Assembly: GCA_036244855.1 (NCBI GenBank)
Contig: BQKZ01000706.1
Span: 51,791 to 115,790, forward strand
DNA: 64,000 bases
From: Temnopleurus reevesii
Lineage: Eukaryota; Echinodermata; Echinoidea; Temnopleuroida; Temnopleuridae
Direction: 5' to 3'
In this document: piece by piece, positions 13,070-25,869 of the stretch
Layout of the letters: each line of letters opens with the position of its first letter
Position numbering within the stretch: position 1 is the stretch's first letter
Notes under the pieces: model-generated
Databases searched by the model: none
Seen by the model: the letters and a program-made list of their open reading frames with translations, nothing else
What the model was told of the DNA's origin: nothing
Position numbers and translations under genes: made by a program

Positions 13070-14700
13070 TACTTAATTTTGAAACATATGGAGGCATATA
13101 GTTAAAAGAAAGCACAGGAAGTATAAAATACTATGGTACTTTTTCCTGACCAATTCTTTCACAAATCTGAATTGAAGATTGCCTTGAAGGTTCTCCAAAA
13201 TGACCCTGAAAACAACATTGTCAATTCCCTGCAAGTGTAATCTTGACAAAAGCCTTGTATGAGTATAGAACAGGAAGAAAAGCAAGCTGAACTCCCAAAA
13301 AGAGTGTCCATTACAAACCCACCAGAGAAAGAATCATTAAAAACATAATGAGCTCAATCAAAGATGCACATTGAAGTGCTAGCAGAGGGTACTTCAACCG
13401 AAGGTCACTGATTCAAATCTAATTTGGATTTTACGCTGGAAAGAGGTGCTATGGCAATTTCAGGGCCCATTCAGCTATTCTTATCTACATATTTGCTTTA
13501 TTCTATTGAAGTCCAATAATTAAGCTCATGGTATAAGGCCAGTAGGGAACTACAATAAAAAAAAAAATCAGTATTAGTCTTGAATAAAATAGTCACAACT
13601 TATATCTTGCCTCGTGATCCAGCTCAGCAACCAAAAGTTGAGGTGTAGATTGACTTTAAAATCCTTCTGAGTGACCTTGAAACAAACATTGGCAATAATC
13701 AAGTTTGATCTTGACAATGGCCTTGGGAATTGAATAGAATCCAAAGCAAGCTGAAGACATACATCTACTATTCAACAAATGACTCCCAACAGGAGAGCCC
13801 ATTACAATCACACTAGAGGCAGAGTCATTAAAACATTAATGAGCTCGATCAAAGATGCACACTGAAGAGCTAGCAGAGGGTACTTCAACCGAAGGTCACT
13901 GATTCAAATCTCATTGGATTTTACACCAGAAAGAGTTGTTAGGGCAATTTCAGCCCCATTCCGCTATTCTTATCAACAATTCTGCATTTTTTCTAATGAA
14001 TAAAGCCAGTTTGGGAGCTACAACTGTTTTGCATAAGGCAATAAAACACATCAATGTTGAATTAAAAAAGTATTAACTTACATCAAGTATCTTGCCTAAT
14101 AATCCAGCTTAATTCAGATTCTAAACAATTTTTTTAGAGCAGTGCATTGTATTGCATATCCTCCCGATCTCTTTTCTTTTCATTGCTGCCAGACCGAAAG
14201 AGGGCACAACCCCGAAAATTCATAGATGACAAAAATAGCTCAGACCCAACATTCTCGCATTCTGTACAAAGATATGATCACACCATCTATCAGTAATGCT
14301 CGTATACCACTGGGGCAAAGCAATTATGAAATCGTTCAAAATCTGAACTAAATCCAGCTGGGCAACCAAAAGTTGAAGTGTAGATTGACTTTTAAATCCT
14401 TCTGAATGGCATTAAAACAAACATTGGCAATTATCAAGTGTGATCTTGACAATGGCCTTGGAAATTGAACAGAATCCAAAGCAAGCTGAATTATATTCGA
14501 CATGTGACTCCAAAAGGGAGTGTCGATTACAAGCACACCATGGGCAGTGTCATTAAAAACACATTGAGCTCAAGATCTGCGAGAGGCTGAAGAGCCCGCC
14601 AACATACTTAAGCTAAAGGTCACTGATTCAAATCTTATTTGAATTTGGACTTTAAGGAGATAAGTGGTTTGAAGGGAAATTCCCTTTCCAAGGATGTCTC
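13070..14700 (+). repeat. Three SINE-like repeat units, probably tRNA-derived
   Basis: Units at about 13130-13510, 13620-13990 and 14350-14670 share CAACCAAAAGTTGAGGTGTAG, GATCTTGACAATGGCCTTGG, ATTAATGAGCTC, and then GCTAGCAGAGGGTACTTCAA followed by GGTCACTGATTCAAATCT. The last two resemble a Pol III A box (TAGCAGAGGG) and B box (TGATTCAAATC) about 30 bp apart. The third unit is the most diverged. Unit ends carry no obvious poly(A). Confidence 0.55.
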
Positions 14701-15960
14701 TGAAGCAAAAGATATCCATTTTCCCACTCTTGGGATTGGACAACATTCATTCCTTCATGGAGTTGGTAATCAAGAGTTGACGAAACATATAGAAAGTAGA
14801 TCTTTTTGTCATTTCTTTTTCAATTTTAACGTTGTCTTCCAAGATGCATTTGTCTGTCACTAAAATTCTTATATTATTCCCCTATTTTGTCCCTCCTACA
14901 GTACTACATCAGAATTCTGCATCACATGCTCAGTGAGTAATGTCACTGCACATCTATGCAGTGACTGTTTGGGGCACAGCAAACCTAAACAAAATTTTAA
15001 CATAAAATACAAGAACGCCTATTTCAAACCAGTGCTGTTTGACAACAAAAATGCAAGCCTATATGTTTCTCTTTCCAGCATAATCAGATCAAATATTCTA
15101 GATTCTTAAAATCTTATTTTATCATATCACACAATGCTGGTCTCCAACATTACATGTACATGTACATGTAGCTTAGAAGCTCAGAAACCAGTTCAAAGGT
15201 ACACGAAGGAGTAAAAAGCAAAATACATGACATACAATACAGCAGAAAGTATACTATTTAGATCCTACAATATATAAAACAAGCCATTTCAGCTAAAAAG
15301 TGTAATATTTATTGCATCTATCCATTTTCCTTTCTGGAGACTGCAGGCATATTGTGAATGCTGATTTCTATTCATTGTTCTTCTAACTATCGGTAACACA
15401 ATATAAAATATATTATACTGATTCCCGTATTGTCAAATGAATAACTCAAAAGAATTATGTTGTGCTATTAATTGTAGCCAATTTGATATAAAAATTTGAA
15501 ATAAAAATATATAATATGCACATAAAAATATATGCACATCAGACATATTGCTCCATATCACAAACCATCAACGAACGGTAGTATTTTTAAGGTCGTATCC
15601 ACAAGAGTTGCATTGGATGAACTCCATATCATCCTAATATCCATGCTTAAGCAGAGGAAGTACACTTTAATTAAGAAACCTCTTTACCCCAAACTCTCTT
15701 ATATCATCCTCCTATCCATATCATTTCTTTCCATTCCTCATCGCGACCCCACGAGGCTCGGAGGCTGAACGGCTGACAAAAGTGCACGCATAGATTAAGT
15801 TAATACCGGCTCACAGCCGCAACCCCGAGGGTAATAATGAAAGCGAAACAGTGCTAGCGCCATGGCAGTGGCAAGGCGAGTAGGTACACGTAACTAGTTG
15901 AATGCACAAAGGAAAGACGGATACAAATATTATGCAAAGTGCAATTGCAAGTGGTGGTGT
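14701..15960. other. No recognisable gene
   Basis: AT-rich. It includes an ACATGT tandem at 15151-15170 and a short GC-richer patch at 15740-15880 just before the purine minisatellite. Confidence 0.5.
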
Positions 15961-15974
15961 GATGTATGCTGTAA

Positions 15975-16230
15975 ATGAGATGGGGAAGGAGTGAGATGGG
16001 GAAGGAGTGAGATGGGGAAGGAGTGCATGATGGGTGAAGGGAGGAGAGAGTGGGAAGAGGGTGAGATGGGGGAGGATGTGAGAGGGGGAGGAGGTGAGAT
16101 GGGGAGGAGGTGAGATAGGGGGAGAGCTGATTTAGGAAAGGGGTAATGCACAAAGCTGGAGAAGAGAGTAGTTTGGAAGGGAATGTGAGATGTGGAGAGA
16201 CATGTTCCAGGGGAGGAGACACTAAAGTGG
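15975..16230. repeat. Purine-rich minisatellite (GAGATGGGGAAGGAGT)n
   Basis: Exact 16-bp units occur near 15979-16022 and then decay into GGGGGAGGA/GTGAGATG variants. The opposite-strand frame that reads Ser/Pro/His repeats is a repeat artefact. Confidence 0.85.
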
Positions 16231-18200
16231 AAGGAACAAAGGCTTTGGTCACGTCAAAGTAAACAACTTCAATCAAGCCTACACAATAATTTCATGATAA
16301 CAAACAAAACAGCTTCTTTTTTTAATAATTCACTTCACTTCTTCATCATTTGTTCGAAATAACTCTGCATATTAAGAAGGAAGGAAAATTATTTGGTATG
16401 AACCTAGCAATTGTGAATGACTTAAAAGAAAAGTCTTTTATAATTTGTCCACATTTGTTGTCCCTTCTTCTTATAGTAAAAGTGATAGAGAGAGAAGAAA
16501 AGCGGCTTACATGTATATACTAAAAACAGATGGGTGGAGCAGAAATAGAAGGAGACAGGGATAGAACAAAGCTACAGCAGTGTAAGAACGAGAATTTATG
16601 AACGAAAGAAGGATTTGGTTTAAACATCAATGTACAAGCCCTCTGAACCTGACCACTAGAAAATAAATTATACCCAAGATAGCAGCATAGCCAGAAGGGT
16701 CAATGCATCCACTGAATAATCAACTCATCACGAGATGGTTGAAGCAAAATGAAGAGACGATGATATGATAAGATGGCGATGTGGGGGTGTATTAAGAAAA
16801 ATTGCATAAAAGATACGGGGTATGTATATTTAGAAACGGGGTCAATATAGATGAGAGGCAATTAGACAGAGATTTGATATTGATTTATTGGAGGGTAATG
16901 AAGACAAGATGAGGAAGTTTTCTATAGACGCGAGACAGGGGAAAAGAATTCGATATTCATGGAATATTTTTGATCAAATTCAGATGATGGCATTTAATTT
17001 TCCTTTTCTAACATAAATATTTAAGGAACTGACAAAATAATTTGAGGTGTGTTTTCAAGATTACATATATTATAGAGGCATTCTGAAGATCAATTAAAGA
17101 TGTTATGTTTGGTGCTGTCAATGAAAATTGCTCTCTTGAATTTGAAAACACTTGCACATTTAAAGCAACAGACATAAACAAAATCTGCAAATGCTATGGA
17201 TAAATTGCATTATTATCACAAATACATTGACAAGAAATTATATCTTATGCTCATACCATTATGAATAAGTTTGCTTGGCGGGAAATCAGTATGGATCTAA
17301 AATCAAACCATATGGACTAACCCTCCTACCAAACTCGTGTAAAATATCTAGTATGTCACAAAAACAGTCAAACCCCATGGAATGACCCTTTAACCAAACA
17401 AACAACTAATCTGTGGAGTAATGTATCTGACATTTAATTTCTCAAAAAGTACTAATGTACTTGGATACCCCTCTCAGTTAATCAAAACCCAGCTCAAACT
17501 TTCAAAAAGTACATGGAGACAGGGAGGAAAATGTCACAACAAAAAGAGAAGACAAATGATGGGTACTGGAAGGACAAATCAGGCTGAATGGGAGAGGCGG
17601 AAATTAGAAAGAAAGAATGCCTCAAGACAATATAGATTTTTTTTGTACGAACTCCTACACTTTTCCATTATAAGCATTTGGAAACATTGCCTGTATAGTA
17701 CATTAAAAGGATAGAGCATTAAAAATAATCTTCCATTTTGTTAATGCATGTAAAAATCAATTGTCTGGTAAAGAAACACTAAATGAAAAATGGATCTAAA
17801 TAAATCTGCCAAAGTTTCTGTGGCAGAATATAAACTTCATACAACAACATCAAGTTACAAACATTTTTTTGGAAAAAAAAATTCTTTATAACTAGATATA
17901 TATTACATATCTCCATTTAAACTTTGAATCTTAACAAAAATAGGTCATAGACTTCCATAAGGGTCTGTAAAGAAGTGATTTTTACAAGTGGTATGGGCTC
18001 ATTAGTGGCATTTGACAGCCCTACTGTTTTTACATGCTTGGTCGGTGAGCAAATATTCAAAGCACATACCTCATACATAAACCCCTCTCATACGCACTCA
18101 CATTCAAGGGTAAAGGCATGCAATTACCCTGAACCTCATTGTGAGCAGAATGGACAAAAACCCTCAACAAAGTAAGGAACTATTCAAGCCTTCTCACAAT
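16231..18200. other. No recognisable gene
   Basis: AT-rich and purine-rich sequence, with no splice-bounded conserved coding stretch seen. Confidence 0.5.
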
Positions 18201-18214
18201 AAATGTTAACACAT

Positions 18215-18276
18215 CAAAGAATGTAGCTTACCTGTTTATTCAGTAAACAGGTGTGATAACTGTTCTACATTCTTTG
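18215..18276. repeat. Nested perfect hairpin
   Basis: The outer arms CAAAGAATGTAG (18215-18226) and CTACATTCTTTG (18265-18276) are perfect inverses. Inside, ACCTGTTTA (18230-18238) pairs with TAAACAGGT (18244-18252) around a 5-base loop. Confidence 0.85.
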
Positions 18277-18349
18277 CAAAATAAGAGTAATGAAGAGGTA
18301 TTTTGATGTATATTGCAAAGGCTCAAATGGGAGTTGTTTTCTTTGTCCA

Positions 18350-18477
18350 GGGGCCTGTAACATAAAGATGCAATTAAACTTGCAATAAATATTTATCGTA
18401 AGTCTATGGCAAAATGTGTACCACAGAGATGCAATTAATTGCAAGATTTATTGCATCTCTTTCATGTTACAGGTCCC
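18350..18477. mobile_element. MITE family C copy
   Basis: 128 bp with ends GGGGCCTGTAACATAAAGAT and, inverted, ATCTCTTTCATGTTACAGGTCCC. The related copy at 36147-36316 starts GGGGCCCTGTTACATAAAGA. Confidence 0.8.
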
Positions 18478-19357
18478 TGTTCTGCACCCAGTGCCTGTAT
18501 TTTCTCCTGTGCAGAATGTACACTTTAATACACAGATCCATGAACAGCTTTATGAAACATACATGTAACCCCACATTACTCCTAAAATCAAAAGAGGTGA
18601 ACTATAACATCTCAAATATTTAACTTATTTTTTTATTTTGCAGGGTTAATATCTACTGTAGATAGTAAAAACGGAAGTGCCTTGAAATGCAGGTACATGT
18701 ATACACATCGCACTTTATAACAACTTGAATATAATGAAAAACTTTCAATTCACTCCTCAAGCAATCCATGAAGTAATGAATTGACCTTGCATCCTTCATT
18801 AATTTTCAGTAAATATTCTTTTGATCATTATTCTTTTTAAAATTCATTTCTTTCATGATCACAGAAAAAGACGGCTTGTCTTAACCATCGAAACTGCCCA
18901 TGCGTACGTGTATGCATCCTGTATTAGTTCAGTCTCCTATACAAACATGGAAATGCAATATCATTTGAAGTGGAAAATCTGAAGGCAGCAGCTTTCTCAA
19001 CTTAAAGATAATATGTAAATTATGCTCCTCAGAAGGTATGACTGTACTTTAAGTTGAGTTGAACTCTACACAACCCAAGACATTAAACTAAAGAAATTGG
19101 ATCTTTAGTTCATTAAGAAATAGAATGAGATGTCTTACACATGGTTGCAGCTTGTGTTTGATAATTCGTTAAAAATGAATTACATAAAAGACCTAGGCAA
19201 GAAATTTCTCTCGGTAAATGTAACTTAGGCAAAAATATATTCATGGTTGATTATTTACATGTACGGTTCCATGATATTTGCGCTAGAGAGAATTTCTTCC
19301 ATTTGATTATCTATACACACAGAAAGACAAACTTCAAACCTAACCTCAAACCCAAAT

Positions 19358-19528
19358 GGGGTGTTGCTCAAAATCAATTGCAAATCATCTGAAACTTTTC
19401 AAATTGTAACGCGCATTTTTATTCGCGCGTGGTGTGCACAACAAGACGCACATGAAACAATGATTTTGATTGGCGCGTACCGATCAACTGCAACTTACGA
19501 TCAATTGCAACCTTTGAGCAACACCCCC
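19358..19528. mobile_element. MITE family D copy
   Basis: 171 bp with a perfect 15-base terminal inverted repeat GGGGTGTTGCTCAAA, continued imperfectly by AATTGCAA. The centre is CpG-rich (GCGCGTGG). No coding capacity. Confidence 0.85.
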
Positions 19529-19680
19529 TAAGTGTCACATCAATCTGAAGCATAGATCCAATCAAAACCCAACACCTAGAAAATAATTCGGACTGGAGCG
19601 ATTGTTGAAGGAGCAAATACAAGTCATCCTCACATACTATGTACTTCATTAATATTTTACTCTGTCTCTACCTATTTGTT

Positions 19681-19692
19681 CCCCCCCCCCCC
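19681..19692. repeat. Poly-C run
   Basis: Twelve consecutive C bases. Similar runs border three of the assembly gaps. Confidence 0.9.
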
Positions 19693-20790
19693 TTCCTATC
19701 TATTCGTCTGTTTAAAAAAATACCCTAAAAAATACAAAATATTGATAAATGATTTGGAAAACTGTAAAGGACAAACAATATGAAAATGACAAGATCACTT
19801 TAATATGACAGAAGAGTCTCTCAACCTCAGAATATGTTTATACAATTGTACTTTTCTAAATTTGCTTTTCCGTAAATAATGGAAGTTTGACCGATCAGAA
19901 TTGACATGTAAATTCATCCCTTTCAAGGCTGTTGTGCAATTCAGTCAGGTCAGACTGAAATGCCTTTCCATCAATTCAACCTTTGCCAGAACAGATATAA
20001 AATGCAATTTCAACTCATGCATCGCCTCATAAGATGCTATCATCTAGCAGTGAAAGTATAAAAAGTTTGGTTCAAGAAATAGAAAGTGCATGATATGATG
20101 CAACTTCGGAACAAAGGACAAAGAACCCCAAAAAGGGGAGATTAATAAATTTTACATGCCTAAAATATCAATATTTCTCAGGCAATCTGACCATTTTTTT
20201 TCAGGACATGTTTTTTAGACCGTATAGTACAAATAGGAAAAGGAAAAACTAATAATAAGTCTGCATTTATATAGCACTTTAATAATAAAATTTTCTTTAC
20301 GCGTTTTACAAAGTTTCAAAAAGAAAAACAACACCAAATTTTCCAAGGCCAGTGAGGAAGGTATGAAGGTCATTCATACGTAAAATGTAGGGCAGCCAAA
20401 GCTTGGCCGTTGATGACCTTCAAATTACATCTGCCCTGATTTTATGAAATGTAAGTTAGAATTTCAAAAATTTGGTAGGCGAATACATAAACATCCAATC
20501 TCCTCATTTGTTTTAAAGAAATGTATGTTAAAACATCTGGGTGAAATAGACTTCTTGCTTCAGAAATTGGATTGAAGAATATTTTAACTAAATGTAGAGC
20601 AGTGTGGAGTTTAACATCCATGACCTTGATCTACGCCATGACCTTACACAAATTGATTAAAAGCGACATAATAGCTTAGACTTCAGACTGTAACTGAGCC
20701 CGTACTACATGTTGTACTGGTATTCAATTGCACACTACCGATTCAGACAAGCATGCATGACTTGCACGCTGTCAGATCTGGGGCGTTGAT
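19693..20790. other. No gene; fragment of a TTATATAGCAC-type repeat
   Basis: At 20258-20310 is a CATTTATATAGCACTTT...ACGCGTTTTACAAAG fragment resembling a repeat motif common in marine animal genomes. Otherwise AT-rich. Confidence 0.45.
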
Positions 20791-20794
20791 TACT

Positions 20795-21620
20795 CTCGTG
20801 CCCAAGATTCTTGAGAACCGAAGGAGGCTACAAAACCATCTCAATGGACCCATGCTTATTCACACTGAAGGTGATGGAAGATTTTAAGGTGAGAATATTG
20901 CAGTAGATGACCCACGGATCATTACTTCACTGTCGTAGCAATGACCCCTTTTGCAATTTGCAGGTCCAAAGTATAGGCCTACCCAACAGACTCTAGAATA
21001 TTATTCAAGCTATGACCAACAATACAGAGTGGATGTTAAAAATGGAGCCCATGATATCATCTAAATGGATCACTCTCGTGCCAAAGATTCTGGAGAACCA
21101 AAGGAGGCCACGATACCATCTCAATGGACCCATACTTATTCAAACTGAAGGTGATGGGAAGTTTTAAGGTGAGAATATTTCAGTAGATGACCTACGGATC
21201 ATTACTTCACTGAGGTAGCAATAACCCCTTTTGCAATTTGCAGGTCCATAGTCTAGTCTGCAAGCACATAACCTAGACTTTTGGTGTGTACATGCGCAAA
21301 GCGTGATACTCTCGGGCCCAAGATTCTGGAGAACCGAAGGAGGCAACGTTACCATCTCAATGGACCCATGCTTATTCACACTGAAGATGATGGAAGATTT
21401 TAAGGTGAGAATATTTCAGTAGATGACCTACAGATCATTACTTCACTGTGGTAACATCGACCCCTTTTGCAATTTGCAAATCCTTAGTGTACCCACCAGA
21501 ATCTGGAATATTATTCACACTATGACCAAGAATAAGGAGTGAATGTTGCAAATGGAGCAAATGGTATTATCTCAATGGACCACTTTTTTACTCAGATGAT
21601 ATGAGGTAGGTTTATGGTGA
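20795..21620 (+). repeat. Tandem repeat, ~250-270 bp units, 3 clear copies plus one decayed
   Basis: Units starting near 20797, 21071 and 21308 share CCAAGATTCT-GAGAACC-AAGGAGGC, CATCTCAATGGACCCAT, TTTAAGGTGAGAATATT and GATCATTACTTCACTG. A fourth, poorly conserved unit lies near 21545-21670. None of the frames is open across units. Confidence 0.85.
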
Positions 21621-21679
21621 GAAAACATTGAATAGGTAGTCCATGGACCATTACTTCATAAGATGCTTTAGTGGGATTG

Positions 21680-23000
21680 ACCCAGATTAAGCTGTTGAGC
21701 CATTTGCAATTCCTCCATCTAACCCCCAGATTCTCGGGCACCGTTCCCTCTACCATTCAGGGTTATTTCAATCCATCTAATATCTTCAAGTATGGATGAT
21801 GAAGGAGAAATGAGTAGTATTTACTTTATGGGCTAGCAGAGTATTGCCCCAGTTTAGTTTTACAAAGAAGGTCATCAGACCAGCCATTTGCAGGGACTGA
21901 AAAGCGGGAAACTTTTGCAGGGGTTTCATTTTCGCGCTTGTCATGATAAAATGGATGACCACAAATTTACTACCCGTAAAAATAATTTCTAAATTTTCCT
22001 AGAATAATCTGGCGCATACCTGCATCAATAATGCTGCTCAAACAGTTACTGATCACTGCTTGTGAGGTTTCCCTGCATAAAAATTCTTGATTGACCTCAA
22101 TTAATTCTAATTTGTCATTCAGTAGTATATTGTGTTACGATATATGCATGATTTATAGCTTACACATTGTTTTAATTGGTTTGTTGCCATTCAAGTGCAC
22201 CTCTAGAAGTACTAAAGTTTTGTTGCTCAGATAAGTAAGGCCCAAGATTGTGATTTTCGTCATCGTGGATGCAATCGCAAATGTCTTTATGAAGTAGCAC
22301 ACCACAAAATATTAGCCCTATGAAAATCTCCTGGTAAACTGTACCAATCTACACACCAGAATTTGGGAAACCAATATATCTGGCAATTACAATTTGGCAT
22401 AATTTGATTCATCAAAAATCTGCAAAAATTTCAGATACAATTTGCCTAAATGAAGAGAGAGAATTTGAAAGGTTCATCAAAAAAGAGATTCAATGAATCT
22501 AGATCAACCATATATATATGCAATTACATGTATCTGTTCCCTCCGACAAAATGTTAGTAAACATTTATTTTAATGTTCAACAAGTTGTTAATGCAATATC
22601 AAACAAAAGCCGCTATTCATGCGCAAATGATTGGACAAAGGTACTAAAAGATAAAGTGAGTTCATCCAAGGGTGTGCTTGCACAACGGACCCTTTTAGTA
22701 CCATCATACATGACAAAATTGTCAATTTCGGCTGCATGACCATTATTCATTACTATGGAAACATTGAGACTGAGTGAATAAAACCAAACATGCGCCAATA
22801 ATTTGTATCGAACAAGGCAAGCAAAAAATATAGCATGAAGAATTTGATTAATACATACATGTACATGTACCTGTGCATCTTCATGAGGTTGTACACTTTA
22901 CTTTTAATCAGCTCAAAATACTATATTCTATTAAAGTATAATTTTGCCTCTTCGTCTCCCCTCCCTTTTCCCCCTCTTTCTTGTTCTTCTACTTCTTCTC
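21680..23000. other. No gene; partial reverse copy of repeat F
   Basis: TTTTGCAGGGGTTTCATTTTCGCG at about 21912 looks like the inverted end of repeat F. An 11-bp inverted repeat GGTACTAAAAG/CTTTTAGTACC lies at 22640-22650 and 22692-22702. Confidence 0.5.
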
Positions 23001-23014
23001 CTTCCTCTTCCCCT

Positions 23015-23290
23015 TCCTTCACTGCGATGGGGTCCGAGGAAGGGATGGTCAGTTTGGCCTCAAGGGCTGATGATCATTGCATCGATTGACCAACCACACT
23101 AATTACATTTAAGCATTTAAGCAGAATGTCTCCTTCTCCTTCTCCTTCTCCTTCTCCTTCTCCTTCTCCTTCTCCTTCTCCTTCTCCTTCTTCTTCTTCT
23201 TTGGTTCACTGCGATGGGGTCCGAGGAAGGGACGGTCAGTTTGGCCTCAAGGGCCGATGATCATTGCATCGATTGACCAACAACACATAC
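23015..23290 (+). repeat. Two ~75-bp units around a (CTTCTC)n microsatellite
   Basis: CACTGCGATGGGGTCCGAGG ... CATTGCATCGATTGACCAAC occurs at 23019-23093 and 23206-23280 with only a few changes. Each is preceded by CTT-rich DNA, and a CTTCTC hexamer array fills 23130-23199. It may be a tail-to-head pair of the same short element. Confidence 0.85.
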
Positions 23291-24140
23291 AAATTGCATT
23301 AAAGCATAGGGGAAATGGGATTTTAAATAGCAGAATGCATTAGGAAATTGGATTTTGAATAAGAGGAGATGAAGGGAAACCCGCAGAAATAGAGCAGCAT
23401 TACACAGTATGGGAATGAACAATTTACAACAGGTGGGCGGTAAATCCATCAAATTGGACCGGCCTGGAAAAGGTTCTGAAAAGGTTAATATGAGTTGAAA
23501 TACTTGGCTTTCATTGACAGAAACAATTTTTTTTTATATGAAACGCAAGCTAATCCCATATGTAGGTACGAGAACAATTTTCTAATTTAAACAAAATAAC
23601 TTTAATATTGCAATACATGCAATTTCAATTTTGCCAATTCTCGATACAAGTTTTCATATTTTGTGCACTGCTATGTACATGTACATGGATGTGAAACCAG
23701 TTAGTGTGTACAACCCTACATGGTAACACACAGCCGCCCCCCCCCCCTACCCCCACCTCATAAAAAGTTCTGGGCGCTACATAATGCATTCATGCTGAAC
23801 ACGTCGCTCACAAGAAAATATAAATTTAAAAAATGAGCTTTCAACCTATCGTTACATGTTTACTCTAGATGCTTATTGGATTGGATGTATGCAAACAAAA
23901 TCAGAATGACTTCATATCTTATGCTGATTGTCAAAAAAAAAAATGTTAATGGAATCAGACGTCGACAACTGTTTAAGACAAAAGTCAGGAAATGTAAAAA
24001 AAATCTGTTTGTCATTAACTCACTGTGTCCACATCCTAAGCTTTACAATGATATATCGACTCAAACTTTAAATATACTTACAATTTATGAGTTTACTACT
24101 ATGCATGTCAAGGTTAAAAGAAAATGGGTATGAAAATTTA
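23291..24140. other. No recognisable gene
   Basis: AT-rich. Contains a poly-C run at about 23737 and an ACATGT tandem near 23675. Confidence 0.5.
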
Positions 24141-24147
24141 AAATTAA

Positions 24148-24240
24148 AAAATAGAAAAAAAAAAAAAAAAAAAACAAACAAAAAAAAAAAAAAAAAAAAA
24201 AAAAACAAAGACCCATAAAAAAAAAAATAAAAAAAAGATC
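24148..24240. repeat. Poly-A-rich tract
   Basis: Long A runs interrupted by single C and AC. It could be a retroposon tail, but no element body is recognised upstream. Confidence 0.8.
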
Positions 24241-24853
24241 AAGTGCAAAGAAGAGACCAATCACATTCAAGAACACGCATCGTAGCAACAAGTACACATA
24301 GCTTCATGGCGGGGCGTTCACAGACCAAAATTGAAGTGAACGAAATAAACAATTGAAAAGTTAATTTTGATTTCAATTGACCCAACACTTTCATTCTCCA
24401 CTTCTCTTCTCCGAGGCCGCATTCTGATGATGCTGATAATACTATCCTGCATCACCATCATTAAGATTCTCACACTCGTATGTGTTATGTCTGAGCTAAT
24501 AGTCATATTAGTCATAGTCATTAGTCATATTACATGTTAATTACAGCTGTATGTGCATTTTTATTCTGGTGGCCATTAGGCTTAAATATTTCAATTTTCA
24601 GGAGGCAAAATTGATTTTCAGGTCGCCAAAAATACTGTGCTTAGAGTTCAAAGCAATGAAATGTGTGATTGTTTCTCAGTGATCAGCCGGACCACCTGAT
24701 ATGCCTGAGCAATGCTTTTAATCTTTACAGAGTAAAATATGATTTATGTTCAGTGTAACAGAGAGCTGTGATATTGCAAAATTGAAACTCTCCAGATGGA
24801 TTAACCGAGCACTATCCTTCTCCTCCCTCTTCTCTAAAGCCCCCCCCCCCCTC

Positions 24854-25401
24854 NNNNNNNNNNNNNNNNNNNNNNNNNNNNNNNNNNNNNNNNNNNNNNN
24901 NNNNNNNNNNNNNNNNNNNNNNNNNNNNNNNNNNNNNNNNNNNNNNNNNNNNNNNNNNNNNNNNNNNNNNNNNNNNNNNNNNNNNNNNNNNNNNNNNNNN
25001 NNNNNNNNNNNNNNNNNNNNNNNNNNNNNNNNNNNNNNNNNNNNNNNNNNNNNNNNNNNNNNNNNNNNNNNNNNNNNNNNNNNNNNNNNNNNNNNNNNNN
25101 NNNNNNNNNNNNNNNNNNNNNNNNNNNNNNNNNNNNNNNNNNNNNNNNNNNNNNNNNNNNNNNNNNNNNNNNNNNNNNNNNNNNNNNNNNNNNNNNNNNN
25201 NNNNNNNNNNNNNNNNNNNNNNNNNNNNNNNNNNNNNNNNNNNNNNNNNNNNNNNNNNNNNNNNNNNNNNNNNNNNNNNNNNNNNNNNNNNNNNNNNNNN
25301 NNNNNNNNNNNNNNNNNNNNNNNNNNNNNNNNNNNNNNNNNNNNNNNNNNNNNNNNNNNNNNNNNNNNNNNNNNNNNNNNNNNNNNNNNNNNNNNNNNNN
25401 N
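24854..25401. other. Assembly gap, 548 N
   Basis: The left edge is a run of 12 C. Open frames that appear to cross this gap are artefacts. Confidence 0.99.
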
Positions 25402-25504
25402 ATGTGGGACTGAGGTGAACCAGAGGGGCACATTCCCACAGAACGCAAATGAATGTAACACACACTTCTGTATAATGCTACTTAAAGGTACATTTTGTAA
25501 GCAT

Positions 25505-25597
25505 GACTTTACAAATGCACCTATTAAAGAAAGGGTCACCAGTCACTCGTAGAGTCATATGTAGATCTGCAAACAGCTTTATGAAACACAACCCAGG
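25505..25597. mobile_element. MITE family A, right-half copy
   Basis: It contains AAAGGGTCACCAGTCACTCG and ends CAGCTTTATGAAACACAACCC. The left half is not clear. Confidence 0.6.
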
Positions 25598-25869
25598 AAA
25601 ATGTAGATTCATATTTCTGTTTTCATGATAAGTATGCATTTTCTGGAAATACAGCAGCATCCCTCACTATTTCATTTCGACAATGTGAATTTTGAAGTGC
25701 CTCTGCTACGATTCTTTTGTGAATAGTTAAAAAAAGTATTCTCTGAAATGTATAGTCCAATCTGTACCACGTATTCCTGTGCATGGAGACGTACATGTAT
25801 TTGTATTTTTAAAAACTAAAGAGATTGACTGTACCAGACATTGCTGCATTCAATTATAGTGTTTATGAT

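Noticed and set aside
13070..14700. Regularly spaced repeats considered as a CRISPR array
   Set aside because: Units are hundreds of bases long and diverged, and the host is clearly eukaryotic.
15854..16276. 140-codon minus-strand frame rich in Ser, Pro and His
   Set aside because: A product of the purine-rich minisatellite.
24085..24297. Minus-strand Phe-rich 70-codon frame
   Set aside because: It is the poly-A tract read in reverse.
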